Source: Paludibacterium paludis (lineage in GTDB: Bacteria; Pseudomonadota; Gammaproteobacteria; Burkholderiales; Chromobacteriaceae). Taken from it: a DNA stretch of 64,000 nucleotides. This document shows, in pieces, positions 47,396 through 56,285 of the stretch. The position numbers and the translations under genes are program-made. The notes beneath the pieces are model-generated. The model ran no database searches. It saw nothing but the letters and a program-made list of their open reading frames with translations, and was not told where the DNA came from. The stretch is taken from contig NZ_CP069161.1 in the NCBI RefSeq assembly GCF_018802605.1, forward strand, positions 1,798,001 through 1,862,000, written 5' to 3'. The first letter of the stretch is position 1, and every line of letters starts with the position of its first letter.

Positions 47396-49075
47396 TCAGG
47401 CGGGCTGGCGCGGGGCTTCGGTGTCGCGCAGCGCCCGGCGCAGGATCTTGCCGACGTTGGTTTTGGGCAGCTCGGTGCGGAATTCGACGAACTTGGGCAC
47501 CTTGTAGCCGGTCAGGTTGGCGCGGCAGAACGCGACGATGTCCTTTTCCGTGAGGGCGGGGTCCTTGCGGACGATGAACACTTTCACCACTTCGCCGGAT
47601 TTTTCGTCGGGAACCCCGATGCAGGCGACTTCCAGGACGCCGGGGTGCCCAGCCAGCACGTCCTCGATCTCGTTGGGGTACACATTGAAGCCGGACACCA
47701 GGATCATGTCTTTTTTGCGGTCGACGAGCTTGACGTAGCCGTCGTCGGTGATCACGGCCATGTCGCCGGTGGCGAGGAAGCCGTCCGGGCCGATGATCTT
47801 GGCCGTCTCCTCGGGGCGGTTCCAGTAGCCCTTCATGATTTGCGGACCCTTCACGCACAGCTCGCCCGATTCGCCATGGGCGACCGGCTTGCCGTCGGCG
47901 TCGCGCAACTCGATCAGGGTGGAGGGAACCGGCAGGCCGATGGTGCCGTTGTAGGCTTGCTGGTCCATCGGGTTGATGCACACCGCGGGCGAGGCTTCGG
48001 TCAGTCCGTAGGCTTCGATCAGCGGTACGCCGGTGATCTCGCGCCATTTGTCGGCGACGGCCTTTTGCACCGCCATGCCGCCGCCCAGCACCATGCGCCA
48101 GGTGGAGAAATCGACGGTTTTGAAATCCGGGTGGTGAATCAGCGCGTTGAACAGGGTGTTCACGCCGGTCATCGCCGTGACCTTGTACTTCTTGATCTCC
48201 TTGATGAAGCCCGGGATGTCGCGCGGATTGGTGATCAGCACATTGAGGGCGCCCAGTTCGGTGAAGACCATCAGGTTGGCCGTCAGCGAGAAGATGTGGT
48301 AGAGCGGCAGGGCGGTGATGATGATCTCCTCCCCCTCCCGCACGGTGTTCTTCACCCATTCGCCGGCCTGCAGCATGTTGGCGACGATATTGCTGTGCAG
48401 CAGCATCGCGCCCTTGGATACGCCGGTGGTGCCGCCGGTGTACTGCAGGAAGGCGATGTCGTCGTGGCCGATATCGACCGGCGCGAACGGCGCGGCCCTG
48501 CCGCTGGCGATGGCGTCGTTGAAACGGACGTGCGGCAGTTCCCAGCGCGGGACCATTTTCTTGACCCGGCGCACCACGAAATTCACCAGCAGCGATTTGG
48601 GGAAACCGAGCAGGTCGCCGATCGAGGCGATCACGATGTGCTTGATGCCGGTGCGGGGCAGCACGTCTTCGAGGACACTGGCGAAGTTTTCCAGGATGAC
48701 GATGGTTTCGCAGCCGGCGTCGTTGAGCTGGTGTTCGAGTTCGCGCGGGGTGTAGAGCGGGTTGACGTTGACCACCGTCATGCCGGCGCGCAGTATGCCG
48801 AAGACCGCCACCGGGTATTGCAGCAGGTTGGGCATCATCACCGCGACGCGGGAGCCCTTGGCGAGCTTGAGCGTGTTCTGCAGGTAGGAGGCGAAGTGCC
48901 GCGACAGCGTGTCCAGTTCGCCGTAGCTGATGATCTTGTCCATGTTGGCCATGGCCGGGCGGTCGCGGAAGCGTTCCACGCTGCGCTCGAAGACCTCGAC
49001 GACGGACGAGAACGTGTTGATGTCGATCTCGTGGGCCACGCCGTGCTGATAATTGTTAAGCCAAATCTTTTCCAT
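47396..49075 (-). CDS. fadD: long-chain fatty acid-CoA ligase
   Basis: FadD activates fatty acids to acyl-CoA using ATP, the entry to beta-oxidation. The 559-residue protein has the AMP-binding motif YTGGTTGVSKGA (near 211-222), IEAYGLTEASP, GWLATGD-like GFLATGDMA, and VDRKKDMILVSGFNVYPNEIE with the C-terminal Lys region TNVGKILRR. The start at ATG 49075 (MEKIWLNNYQHGVAHEI) matches E. coli FadD; an upstream extension of 18 codons has no support. Confidence 0.92.
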   Translation of the reverse strand: MEKIWLNNYQHGVAHEIDINTFSSVVEVFERSVERFRDRPAMANMDKIISYGELDTLSRHFASYLQNTLKLAKGSRVAVMMPNLLQYPVAVFGILRAGMTVVNVNPLYTPRELEHQLNDAGCETIVILENFASVLEDVLPRTGIKHIVIASIGDLLGFPKSLLVNFVVRRVKKMVPRWELPHVRFNDAIASGRAAPFAPVDIGHDDIAFLQYTGGTTGVSKGAMLLHSNIVANMLQAGEWVKNTVREGEEIIITALPLYHIFSLTANLMVFTELGALNVLITNPRDIPGFIKEIKKYKVTAMTGVNTLFNALIHHPDFKTVDFSTWRMVLGGGMAVQKAVADKWREITGVPLIEAYGLTEASPAVCINPMDQQAYNGTIGLPVPSTLIELRDADGKPVAHGESGELCVKGPQIMKGYWNRPEETAKIIGPDGFLATGDMAVITDDGYVKLVDRKKDMILVSGFNVYPNEIEDVLAGHPGVLEVACIGVPDEKSGEVVKVFIVRKDPALTEKDIVAFCRANLTGYKVPKFVEFRTELPKTNVGKILRRALRDTEAPRQPA

Positions 49076-49357
49076 AGGTGTCAGGCTTCTCCATCGTGCT
49101 GAATGTGACGTTGCGCCGGCCGTGGCCAACGAGCGTTGTTGTAGTTATGATTTTTGAATTATTGAGGTGTCGATTTCCCTGCGTTTAGCATGGAGTCGAG
49201 TCGTGCTAATTTACAGGAAGTGAAATCAGGCCGTAAAGTATAGTATCGCGGTATCCCGCCGGGCGCGGGAGATCGGTTTTCTTTTCCTCCGGAATGGGTT
49301 ACAATTCCGGTGTTTAGGGATGGGCGTTTCGCCCATTTTTTATTTGTGGAAAAAGCA
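49076..49357. other. fadD / rimP divergent region
   Basis: The 282 bases are AT-rich compared with neighbours around 49130-49250. They should hold the fadD promoter on the minus strand and the rimP promoter on the plus strand. TACAAT at 49300-49305 is a plausible -10 for rimP, with a poor -35 (TTTTCT at 49277). I looked for a tRNA-fMet gene, which sits here in E. coli, and found none. Confidence 0.4.
49320..49345 (+). terminator. terminator-like hairpin in the rimP-nusA-infB leader
   Basis: A 7-bp stem (49320-49326 with 49330-49336, loop TTT) runs straight into a T-rich tract (TTTTTTATTT). It ends about 12 bases before the rimP start codon and begins close to the expected transcription start. 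As there is no gene to terminate on this strand upstream, it is best read as an attenuator of the operon. Confidence 0.7.
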
Positions 49358-49783
49358 ATGGATGTTCGTTTGCTGCTTGAAAGCACCCTGCCGGGCCTGG
49401 GTTACGAGCTCGTCGACTTAGAGATGACCCCGGGCGGAGGCTTCAGGGTGTTCATCGACAAGCCCGGTGGCATTACCGTGGAAGACTGCGTTTCGGTCAG
49501 CAATCACCTGACCCGCCTGTTCATGGTGGAAAACGTCGATTACGAACGCCTGGAGGTGTCGTCTCCGGGTCTGGACCGCCCCTTGAAGAAGGAGGCGGAC
49601 TTCGTCCGTTTCAAAGGCCAGCTCTGCAAGGTGCGCACCCGCATGCCTGTCGAGCAGCAGAAGAAATTTACCGGTCGCATCGCCGGCTTCGCCGAGGGCA
49701 ATCTCGAGCTGGAGGTGGATGGCCGCGTGGTGGTTATTCCGTTCGCCAATATCGACAAGGCCAGGCTGGAGCCTGAGTTCTGA
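49358..49783 (+). CDS. rimP: ribosome maturation factor RimP
   Basis: RimP assists assembly of the 30S subunit. The 141-residue protein begins [23 protein letters not shown] and has the two domains of the family, with [14 protein letters not shown] [14 protein letters not shown] and [15 protein letters not shown] in the first and a C-terminal SH3-like part. ATG 49358 follows the leader hairpin; an upstream frame start at 49310 lies within the leader and is rejected. First gene of rimP-nusA-infB. Confidence 0.95.
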   Translation: MDVRLLLESTLPGLGYELVDLEMTPGGGFRVFIDKPGGITVEDCVSVSNHLTRLFMVENVDYERLEVSSPGLDRPLKKEADFVRFKGQLCKVRTRMPVEQQKKFTGRIAGFAEGNLELEVDGRVVVIPFANIDKARLEPEF

Positions 49784-49830
49784 ACTGGGCGGCATGACGC
49801 CAAGCAAGGGACAAAAATTCGGAGGATTGC

Positions 49831-51309
49831 ATGAGTCGCGAGATTTTGTTGCTGGTCGACGCGCTGGCTAGCGAGAAGAACGTCAGCAAGGATGTGGTGT
49901 TTTCGGCGCTGGAGCTGGCGCTGGCTTCGGCTACCAAGAAAAAGTTTGCCGACGAGGATGTCGACATCCGCGTCGAAATCGATCGTCATACCGGTCAGTA
50001 TCAAAGCTTCCGCCGCTGGACGGTGGTCGAAGACGAGCTGCTGGAGTCGGAAGAGCGCGAGCTGACGCTCGACGAAGCCCGCGAACGCGATCCCCGCGCC
50101 GAACTCGGTTCGGTGGTCGAGGAATCGATGGAGCCCGTGGAGTTCGGCCGTATCGGCGCTCAGACGGCCAAGCAGGTCATCCTGCAGAAAATCCGCGATG
50201 CGGAGCGCGAGCAGCTCCTGAACGAATTCCTGCAGCGTCGCGAGCACATCGTGACCGGCACGATCAAGCGGATCGAACGCGGTAACGCCATTGTCGAATG
50301 CGGCAAGCTCGAGGCGCTGCTGCCTCGCGAGCAGATGATTCCGAAGGAAAACCTGCGCGTGGGCGACCGCGTGAAGGCGTTCCTGCTGCGCATCGATCGC
50401 ATGGGCCGCGGTCCGCAGCTCGTGCTGTCGCGCACCGCCCGCGAGTTCCTCGTCAAGCTGTTCGAGCTGGAAGTGCCGGAGATCGAAGAGGGCATGCTGG
50501 AGATCAAGGAAGCCGCCCGCGACCCGGGCATGCGCGCCAAGATCGCCGTCAAGGCCAACGATCCGCGCATCGATCCGCAGGGTACCTGCATCGGCGTGCG
50601 CGGTTCCCGCGTTCAGGCGGTGACCCAGGAGCTGGCCGGCGAGCGTATCGACATCGTGCTGTGGGCTCCGGAGCCGGCCGAGTTCGTGATGAACGCGCTG
50701 TCGCCCGCCGAAGTGAACCGCATCCTGATCGACGAGGACAACCACGCGATGGATGTGGTGGTCGAGGAGGAGCAACTGGCCCTGGCCATCGGCCGCAGCG
50801 GTCAGAATGTCAAGCTCGCCGCCGAGCTGACCGGCTGGTACCTGAATATCATGACCGTCGCCGAGGCCGAAGAGAAGCATCAGGAAGAGGATGCGGCACT
50901 GCGCAACCTGTTCGTGAAACACCTGGACGTGAGCGAAGAAATCGCCGCGGTGCTGGTGCAGGAGGGCTTTGCCGCCCTCGAAGAAGTGGCTTACGTTCCG
51001 ATTGCCGAAATGCTCGAGATCGAGGGTTTCGACGAGGAGATGGTCAATGACCTGAGAAGCCGCGCGCGCGATGCGCTGCTGACCCAGGCCATCGCTTCGG
51101 AAGAGAAACTGGAAATGGTGTCCGAGGACCTTCGCGAGATGGAGGGGCTGGACGCCGAGCTCGTGCGCAAGCTGGCTGACAACGGCGTGACCACGCGGGA
51201 CGATCTGGCCGATCTGGCTGTGGACGATCTCGTGGAGATGACCGGCATGGAGGCCGAAACGGCCCGTGCGGTGATCATGAAGGCGCGTGAACACTGGTTC
51301 GAACAGTGA
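49831..51309 (+). CDS. nusA: transcription termination/antitermination factor NusA
   Basis: NusA binds RNA polymerase and stimulates pausing and intrinsic termination, and joins antitermination complexes. The 492-residue protein has the N-terminal polymerase-binding domain ([24 protein letters not shown]), an S1 domain ([16 protein letters not shown]), two KH domains ([37 protein letters not shown]), and two C-terminal acidic repeats as in E. coli. It lies 47 bases after rimP. Confidence 0.96.
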   Translation: MSREILLLVDALASEKNVSKDVVFSALELALASATKKKFADEDVDIRVEIDRHTGQYQSFRRWTVVEDELLESEERELTLDEARERDPRAELGSVVEESMEPVEFGRIGAQTAKQVILQKIRDAEREQLLNEFLQRREHIVTGTIKRIERGNAIVECGKLEALLPREQMIPKENLRVGDRVKAFLLRIDRMGRGPQLVLSRTAREFLVKLFELEVPEIEEGMLEIKEAARDPGMRAKIAVKANDPRIDPQGTCIGVRGSRVQAVTQELAGERIDIVLWAPEPAEFVMNALSPAEVNRILIDEDNHAMDVVVEEEQLALAIGRSGQNVKLAAELTGWYLNIMTVAEAEEKHQEEDAALRNLFVKHLDVSEEIAAVLVQEGFAALEEVAYVPIAEMLEIEGFDEEMVNDLRSRARDALLTQAIASEEKLEMVSEDLREMEGLDAELVRKLADNGVTTRDDLADLAVDDLVEMTGMEAETARAVIMKAREHWFEQ

Positions 51310-51346
51310 GCTTGCGGGAAGTATTTGACGGAATTTGGGAAGACGC

Positions 51347-54262
51347 ATGACGAAAATAAGACAATTTGCCACCGAGCACCGCCTGTCGCCGGAAACGCTG
51401 CAAAAGATGCTGCGTACCGCCGGCCTGGGTGAGCGCTCACAAGACGACACGCTCACCGAGCAAGAGAAATCCCAGCTCCTGGACTTCCTGCGCCGCTCGC
51501 ACGGTTCGGGTGAGGATGCCCGTATCTCGATCACCCGCAAGGAAACCACCCAGGTGCACAATGCGCAGGGGCGCACCGTGCAGGTGGAAACCAAGAAGAA
51601 GCGCTCCTTTGCTCTGGAAACGCCGCCCGCCGTAGAGCCGGCCAAGGCACCGTCGGCCGCGCCGGAAGCCAGTCCGGCGCCGACTCCCGAGCCGGTGAAG
51701 GCCGCTCCCGAGCCCAAGGTCGAGAAGGCTCCCGAGCCGGTGAAGGCCGCCGAGCCGGTCGCGGCTCCGGCGAAGGCCGAGCCCGCTCCTGCTGCGGTTC
51801 GCCATGAAGAAAAACCCGCCGAGAAACCGGTGACGGCCAAGGCCGCGCCGGCTCCGGCGGAAAAACCGGTGGAAGCGCCGAAGCCCGCCGCGGCCAAGCC
51901 CGCGGCTCCGGCCAAGCCGGCCGCGCCGGCGTCGATCCTGTCCGCGGAAGAAATCGCCAGCCGCGAGGCGGAAGAGCGCCGCCAGGCGGCGTTCCGCGCG
52001 CGTCAGGCCGAATTGATGCGGGAAAAGATCGAGCGCGAAGAGCGCCGTGCGCGCCTCGCCCAGCAGCAGGCTCAACCGGCTCCCGCGCCGGCACCGGCTC
52101 CCGCGCCGGCTCCGAGTCCGGCCGCTGCACCGCGCCCCGCCGCGGGCGAGCGCCGTCAGGCACAGCCGGGCCAGTCCCCGCGTTCGGGGCAGCCCGGTCA
52201 GCGTCCGCAAGGCAATGGTCCGCGTCCGCAGGGCGGGCAGGGTCCGCGCAGCGGCGCTCCGGCTTCCCGTCCGTCCGCGCCGGCTCCGTCCGCCGCGCAG
52301 CCGGGCAGCGGTCCGGCGGCGGCACCCCGTCCCGGCGCCGATGCCAAGAAAAAGAAGGGCGGCGGCGACCGCAGCTGGGATGACGGCAACCGCAAGGGAC
52401 GCGGTCTGCGCGTTCGCGGTGGCGACTCCGGCAACGACTGGAAATCCCGCAAGGGCCGCAAGCATCAGGGCGCGCATGCGTTCCAGACGCCGACCGAACC
52501 GATCGTGCACGACGTGCTGGTTCCGGAAACCATCACGGTCGCCGACCTTGCCCACCGGATGGCCGTGAAGGCCGCCGAGGTGATCAAGGTGCTGATGAAA
52601 ATGGGCATGATGGTCACTATCAACCAGGTGCTCGATCAGGAAACCGCGCTGATCATCGTCGAGGAAATGGGCCACAAGGGCCGTGCCGCCCAGGCCGATG
52701 ATCCGGAGGCCTTCCTCGAGGTGGCCGAAGGCGCCGTCGTCGAGTCCGAGCAGCTGCCGCGTCCGCCGGTCGTGACCGTAATGGGTCACGTCGACCACGG
52801 CAAGACCTCCTTGCTCGACTACATCCGCCGCGCCAAGGTGGCGGCGGGTGAAGCGGGCGGGATCACCCAGCATATCGGCGCCTACCATGTCGAAACCGAC
52901 CGTGGCGTGATCACCTTCCTCGACACCCCGGGTCACGAAGCGTTTACCGCCATGCGGGCCCGCGGCGCGAAGGCGACCGATATCGTGGTGCTGGTGGTGG
53001 CCGCCGACGACGGTGTGATGCCGCAGACCATCGAGGCGATCCACCATGCCAAGGCGGCGGGTGTGCCCATCGTTGTGGCGGTGAACAAGATCGACAAGCA
53101 GGGCGCCAATCCGGAGCGTATCCGTCAGGAGCTGGTGGCGCAGGAAGTGGTGCCCGAAGAGTGGGGCGGCGACAGCCAGTTCGTCGAAGTGTCCGCCAAG
53201 CAGGGGCTGAATATCGATCAGCTGCTGGAGGCCATCCTCCTGCAGGCCGAAGTGCTGGAGCTGACGGCTTCGCGCACCGCGCCGGCCAAGGGCGTGATCG
53301 TCGAGGCCCGCCTCGACAAGGGTCGCGGCGCCGTAGCCACGCTGATGGTGCAGTCCGGCACGCTGCGCAAGGGCGATATCGTGCTGGCCGGCACGGCGTT
53401 CGGACGTGTTCGCGCGATGATGGACGAGAACGGTGTTCCGGTGGACGAAGCCGGTCCGTCGATTCCGGTCGAGATTCTCGGCCTGTCGGATGTGCCGTCC
53501 GCCGGTGAGGATGCGATGGTGCTGGCCGACGAGAAGAAGGCGCGCGAAATCGCCCTGTTCCGTCAGGGCAAGTTCCGCGACGTGCGTCTGGCCAAGCAGC
53601 AGGCCGCCAAGCTGGAGAATATGTTCGCGCAGATGGCCGAGGGCGAGGTGCAATCCCTGTCCCTGATCATCAAGGCGGATGTGCAGGGTTCGTACGAAGC
53701 CCTGGCCCACAGCCTGCAGAAGCTGTCCACCGAGGAAGTGCGCGTGAACATCCTGCACTCGGGCGTCGGCGGTATTTCCGAGTCGGACATCAATCTGGCC
53801 ATCGCTTCGAAGGCGATCGTGATCGGCTTCAATACCCGCAGCGATGCCGCGGCGCGCAAGCTGGCCGAAAGCGAAGGCATCGATATTCGTTACTACAGTA
53901 TCATTTACGATGCGGTGGACGAGGTGAAGGCCGCGATGTCGGGCATGCTGTCGCCGGAGAAGAAGGAGCAGGTGATCGGCTCCGTCGAGATCCGCCAGGT
54001 GTTCAGCGTGTCCAAGGTCGGCGCGATCGCCGGCTGCATGGTGACCGACGGCATGATCAAGCGTCATTCGCAGATTCGCCTGATTCGCGACAACGTCGTC
54101 GTGCATACCGGGGAACTCGATTCGCTCAAGCGCTTCAAGGATGATGTGAAGGAAGTGAAGCAGGGCTACGAGTGCGGTCTGATGCTGAAGAACTTCAACG
54201 ACATCCGCGAAGGCGATGCTCTCGAGGTATTCGAAATCGTCGAAGTGGCGCGTACCCTCTGA
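51347..54262 (+). CDS. infB: translation initiation factor IF-2
   Basis: IF-2 is the GTPase that brings initiator tRNA to the ribosome. The 971-residue protein has an N-terminal domain ([22 protein letters not shown]), a second small domain, a long Ala/Pro/Lys-rich linker (about 85-330) and the GTPase core: G1 GHVDHGKTS near residue 480, DTPGH and NKID. Domains for fMet-tRNA binding follow. ATG 51347 with GGGA upstream gives the family start. The linker is strongly repetitive (APAPAPAP) and would be disordered. Confidence 0.96.
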   Translation: MTKIRQFATEHRLSPETLQKMLRTAGLGERSQDDTLTEQEKSQLLDFLRRSHGSGEDARISITRKETTQVHNAQGRTVQVETKKKRSFALETPPAVEPAKAPSAAPEASPAPTPEPVKAAPEPKVEKAPEPVKAAEPVAAPAKAEPAPAAVRHEEKPAEKPVTAKAAPAPAEKPVEAPKPAAAKPAAPAKPAAPASILSAEEIASREAEERRQAAFRARQAELMREKIEREERRARLAQQQAQPAPAPAPAPAPAPSPAAAPRPAAGERRQAQPGQSPRSGQPGQRPQGNGPRPQGGQGPRSGAPASRPSAPAPSAAQPGSGPAAAPRPGADAKKKKGGGDRSWDDGNRKGRGLRVRGGDSGNDWKSRKGRKHQGAHAFQTPTEPIVHDVLVPETITVADLAHRMAVKAAEVIKVLMKMGMMVTINQVLDQETALIIVEEMGHKGRAAQADDPEAFLEVAEGAVVESEQLPRPPVVTVMGHVDHGKTSLLDYIRRAKVAAGEAGGITQHIGAYHVETDRGVITFLDTPGHEAFTAMRARGAKATDIVVLVVAADDGVMPQTIEAIHHAKAAGVPIVVAVNKIDKQGANPERIRQELVAQEVVPEEWGGDSQFVEVSAKQGLNIDQLLEAILLQAEVLELTASRTAPAKGVIVEARLDKGRGAVATLMVQSGTLRKGDIVLAGTAFGRVRAMMDENGVPVDEAGPSIPVEILGLSDVPSAGEDAMVLADEKKAREIALFRQGKFRDVRLAKQQAAKLENMFAQMAEGEVQSLSLIIKADVQGSYEALAHSLQKLSTEEVRVNILHSGVGGISESDINLAIASKAIVIGFNTRSDAAARKLAESEGIDIRYYSIIYDAVDEVKAAMSGMLSPEKKEQVIGSVEIRQVFSVSKVGAIAGCMVTDGMIKRHSQIRLIRDNVVVHTGELDSLKRFKDDVKEVKQGYECGLMLKNFNDIREGDALEVFEIVEVARTL

Positions 54263-54279
54263 TCGTTGTGTTTTTTTTC

Positions 54280-54320
54280 GGGCGGGCGCTCGTCCGGCTT
54301 CGGCCGGACGGGGCTCGCCC
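54280..54320 (+). other. GC hairpin with TTCG loop between infB and rbfA
   Basis: An 8-bp stem (54291-54298 with 54303-54310) closed by a TTCG tetraloop is extended by five outer pairs (54280-54284 with 54316-54320). The tail TTGTGTTTG is only mildly T-rich, so it is a partial terminator, processing site or stability element within the operon. Confidence 0.6.
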
Positions 54321-54349
54321 TTGTGTTTGATTGAACCAGGAATATGACC

Positions 54350-54823
54350 ATGGCCAGAGCCCGTAAAGGATTTTCCCGTTCGGACCGTCTCGCCGACCAG
54401 ATCCAGCGCGATCTGGCGGCCCTGTTGCGCGCGGGCCTCAAGGATCCCCGCGCAGGCTGGATCACGCTGACGTCCGTTCACGTCACCCGAGACTACTCCC
54501 ATGCCACGATCTACTACACGGTGATGGAGTCTGACAAGCGAGAGGTGACCCAGGAGGCGCTGGATAGCGCGGCCGGTTACCTGCGCACCGAGCTGGGACG
54601 CGGCCTGAACATTTACAGCGTGCCGCAATTGCATTTCGTGTACGACGAATCGATCGAGCGCGGCATGCACATGAGTCGTCTGATCGACCAGGTGGCCAGC
54701 GAAGACGCCGCGCGCGGCGGATTGCTTGACGACAGCGATGCCGATGAGGGCATCAACGAAGACAAGGAGCCGCAGGAGTTGGGGCCGGACGACGTCGAGG
54801 ACGACGCGGAAGGCCGCGCATGA
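54350..54823 (+). CDS. rbfA: ribosome-binding factor A with acidic tail
   Basis: RbfA is a 30S assembly and cold-shock factor. The 157-residue protein has the KH-like core (RKGFSRSDRLADQIQRDLAALL, YSHATIYYTVM, LRTELGRGLNIYSVPQLHFVYDESIERG). After the conserved part it carries about 35 extra residues that are almost all acidic (LLDDSDADEG to DDVEDDAEG), making it longer than the usual 120-135 residues. I chose the ATG at 54350 (AGGA 8 bases upstream); ATG 54344 two codons earlier is possible. Overlaps truB by 4 bases. Confidence 0.92.
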   Translation: MARARKGFSRSDRLADQIQRDLAALLRAGLKDPRAGWITLTSVHVTRDYSHATIYYTVMESDKREVTQEALDSAAGYLRTELGRGLNIYSVPQLHFVYDESIERGMHMSRLIDQVASEDAARGGLLDDSDADEGINEDKEPQELGPDDVEDDAEGRA

Positions 54824-55740
54824 GTCAGGTGCGCCGTCCCAAGCGGGATGTCGATGGCGTGCTGCTTTTGGACAAGCCGCTGGGCGTGAGCAGCAATGGC
54901 GCGCTGCAAAAGGCGCGCTGGCTGTTCACAGCGGCGAAAGCGGGGCACACCGGTGTGCTCGACCCGCTGGCCACCGGCCTGTTGCCGGTCTGTTTCGGCG
55001 AGGCGACCAAGTTTTCCTCGTTTTTGCTGGATGCCGACAAGCGCTACACCGCCACGGTGGCGTTCGGGCGTGTGACCACGACCGGCGATGTCGAGGGCGA
55101 GGTGGTGTCGGAGCGGCCCGTGGATGTGTCGCGATCGGCGCTCGAGGCCGCGCTTGACCGGTTCACCGGCCCGATCCGTCAGGTGCCGCCGATGTATTCG
55201 GCCCTCAAGTTCCAGGGCAAGGCGCTCTACGAGTATGCGCGTCAGGGAATCGAGATCGAGCGCAAGGCGCGCGACGTGATCATCCACGGCATCGATCTTC
55301 TGTCGTTCGACGGCAAGGAGGCGGTGATCGATGTGCGCTGCAGCAAGGGAACCTATATCCGCACGCTGGGCGAGGATATCGGCGAAATGCTGGGCTGCGG
55401 CGCACACTTGAGCGGGTTGCGGCGCACCGCCACGGCCGGTTTCGAGATCGGCTCGGCGGTGACGCTGGAGGCGCTGGAGGGAAGGGATGTTCCCGAGCGC
55501 GATGCGCTGCTGTTGCCGCCGGACGTGCTGGTGCGGCATTTGCCGGAGGTGTCGCTCGGGGAGAGCGAGTGTTTCAGATTTTGTCGCGGACAAGCTGTGC
55601 GCTTTTCCCTGAACTGTGCGATAATGACGCGTTTTCGGGTGTACCGCGAGGTCGACCGGAAATTTCTTGGTCTGGCCGAATGGCGCGGCGACTCGTCGCT
55701 TCAGCCGGTCAGGCTGCTGGCGGCGCAGGCCGTCAGCTAG
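54820..55740 (+). CDS. truB: tRNA pseudouridine(55) synthase
   Basis: TruB makes pseudouridine 55 in the T-loop of tRNAs. The 306-residue enzyme has the catalytic Asp48 in AGHTGVLDPLATGLLPVCFGEATKFS, KRYTATVAFG, VPPMYSALKFQG and a C-terminal PUA-like domain. It starts inside the end of rbfA (ATGA overlap) in the conserved order rbfA-truB-rpsO-pnp. Confidence 0.96.
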   Translation: MSQVRRPKRDVDGVLLLDKPLGVSSNGALQKARWLFTAAKAGHTGVLDPLATGLLPVCFGEATKFSSFLLDADKRYTATVAFGRVTTTGDVEGEVVSERPVDVSRSALEAALDRFTGPIRQVPPMYSALKFQGKALYEYARQGIEIERKARDVIIHGIDLLSFDGKEAVIDVRCSKGTYIRTLGEDIGEMLGCGAHLSGLRRTATAGFEIGSAVTLEALEGRDVPERDALLLPPDVLVRHLPEVSLGESECFRFCRGQAVRFSLNCAIMTRFRVYREVDRKFLGLAEWRGDSSLQPVRLLAAQAVS

Positions 55741-55815
55741 CAGAAGTGCGGATGGGTTTCGGCTCGCCGCACTCGTCGGGCGTTTTGCCCTAACCTGAGT
55801 TTGGAGTAAGTTGTA

Positions 55816-56085
55816 ATGGCAATGACCGCCACCCAAAAAGCCGACATCGTTAAAGATTTCCAGCGTGCGCCTGGCGACACCGGTTCCTCCGAGGTCCAAG
55901 TCGCTCTGTTGACCGCTCGTATCAACGATCTGACCCCGCACTTCAAGGCGAACAGCAAAGACCACCACAGCCGTCGTGGCCTGCTGAAGCTCGTTAGCCG
56001 TCGTCGTCGTCTGCTTGACTATCTCAAGCGCACCGACGCGGACAGCTACCGCGCCCTGATCGCCCGTCTGGGTCTGCGCAAGTAA
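55816..56085 (+). CDS. rpsO: 30S ribosomal protein S15
   Basis: S15 binds 16S rRNA early in 30S assembly. The 89-residue protein matches the family along its length ([60 protein letters not shown]). The gene lies 75 bases after truB, and a strong terminator follows it. Confidence 0.98.
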   Translation: MAMTATQKADIVKDFQRAPGDTGSSEVQVALLTARINDLTPHFKANSKDHHSRRGLLKLVSRRRRLLDYLKRTDADSYRALIARLGLRK

Positions 56086-56099
56086 GTCGGCGCAGGTTG

Positions 56100-56130
56100 G
56101 AAAAAGTCGCAGCTAGCCTGCGACTTTTTC
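56100..56130. terminator. bidirectional rho-independent terminator between rpsO and pnp
   Basis: A 13-bp perfect stem (56100-56112 with 56118-56130) has A-runs on the left and T-runs on the right, so it can act on both strands. It lies 14 bases after the rpsO stop and separates it from pnp. Confidence 0.9.
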
Positions 56131-56184
56131 ATATACGAAACCGTATTAAAACAAGCATTACCGGATCCGACTGACAGCAACGGG

Positions 56185-56235
56185 GGGAGCCTCTAGATAT
56201 GGCGATGGCGTGGCCCGTCATATCTAGGGGTTCCC
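56185..56235 (+). promoter_or_regulatory. long hairpin in the pnp leader (RNase III-like target)
   Basis: Arms 56185-56201 and 56219-56235 form a 17-bp stem, all pairs being Watson-Crick except two G-U. The loop is 17 bases. It lies 50 bases before the pnp start. In E. coli, a similar double-stranded leader is cut by RNase III and then bound by PNPase, which represses its own synthesis. The same control is inferred here. Confidence 0.65.
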
Positions 56236-56285
56236 GTTGAGGGTCCGGCATCCCAAAACGATCGAATCAACGAGGGATAACCCAA

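Noticed and set aside
49076..49357. Possible initiator tRNA gene upstream of rimP as in E. coli
   Set aside because: No cloverleaf, T-loop consensus or CCA end could be found in this stretch.
49540..54670. Very long minus-strand open frames (791 and 1077 codons)
   Set aside because: Shadows of nusA and infB in the wobble-matched antisense frame; the plus-strand genes are unmistakable.
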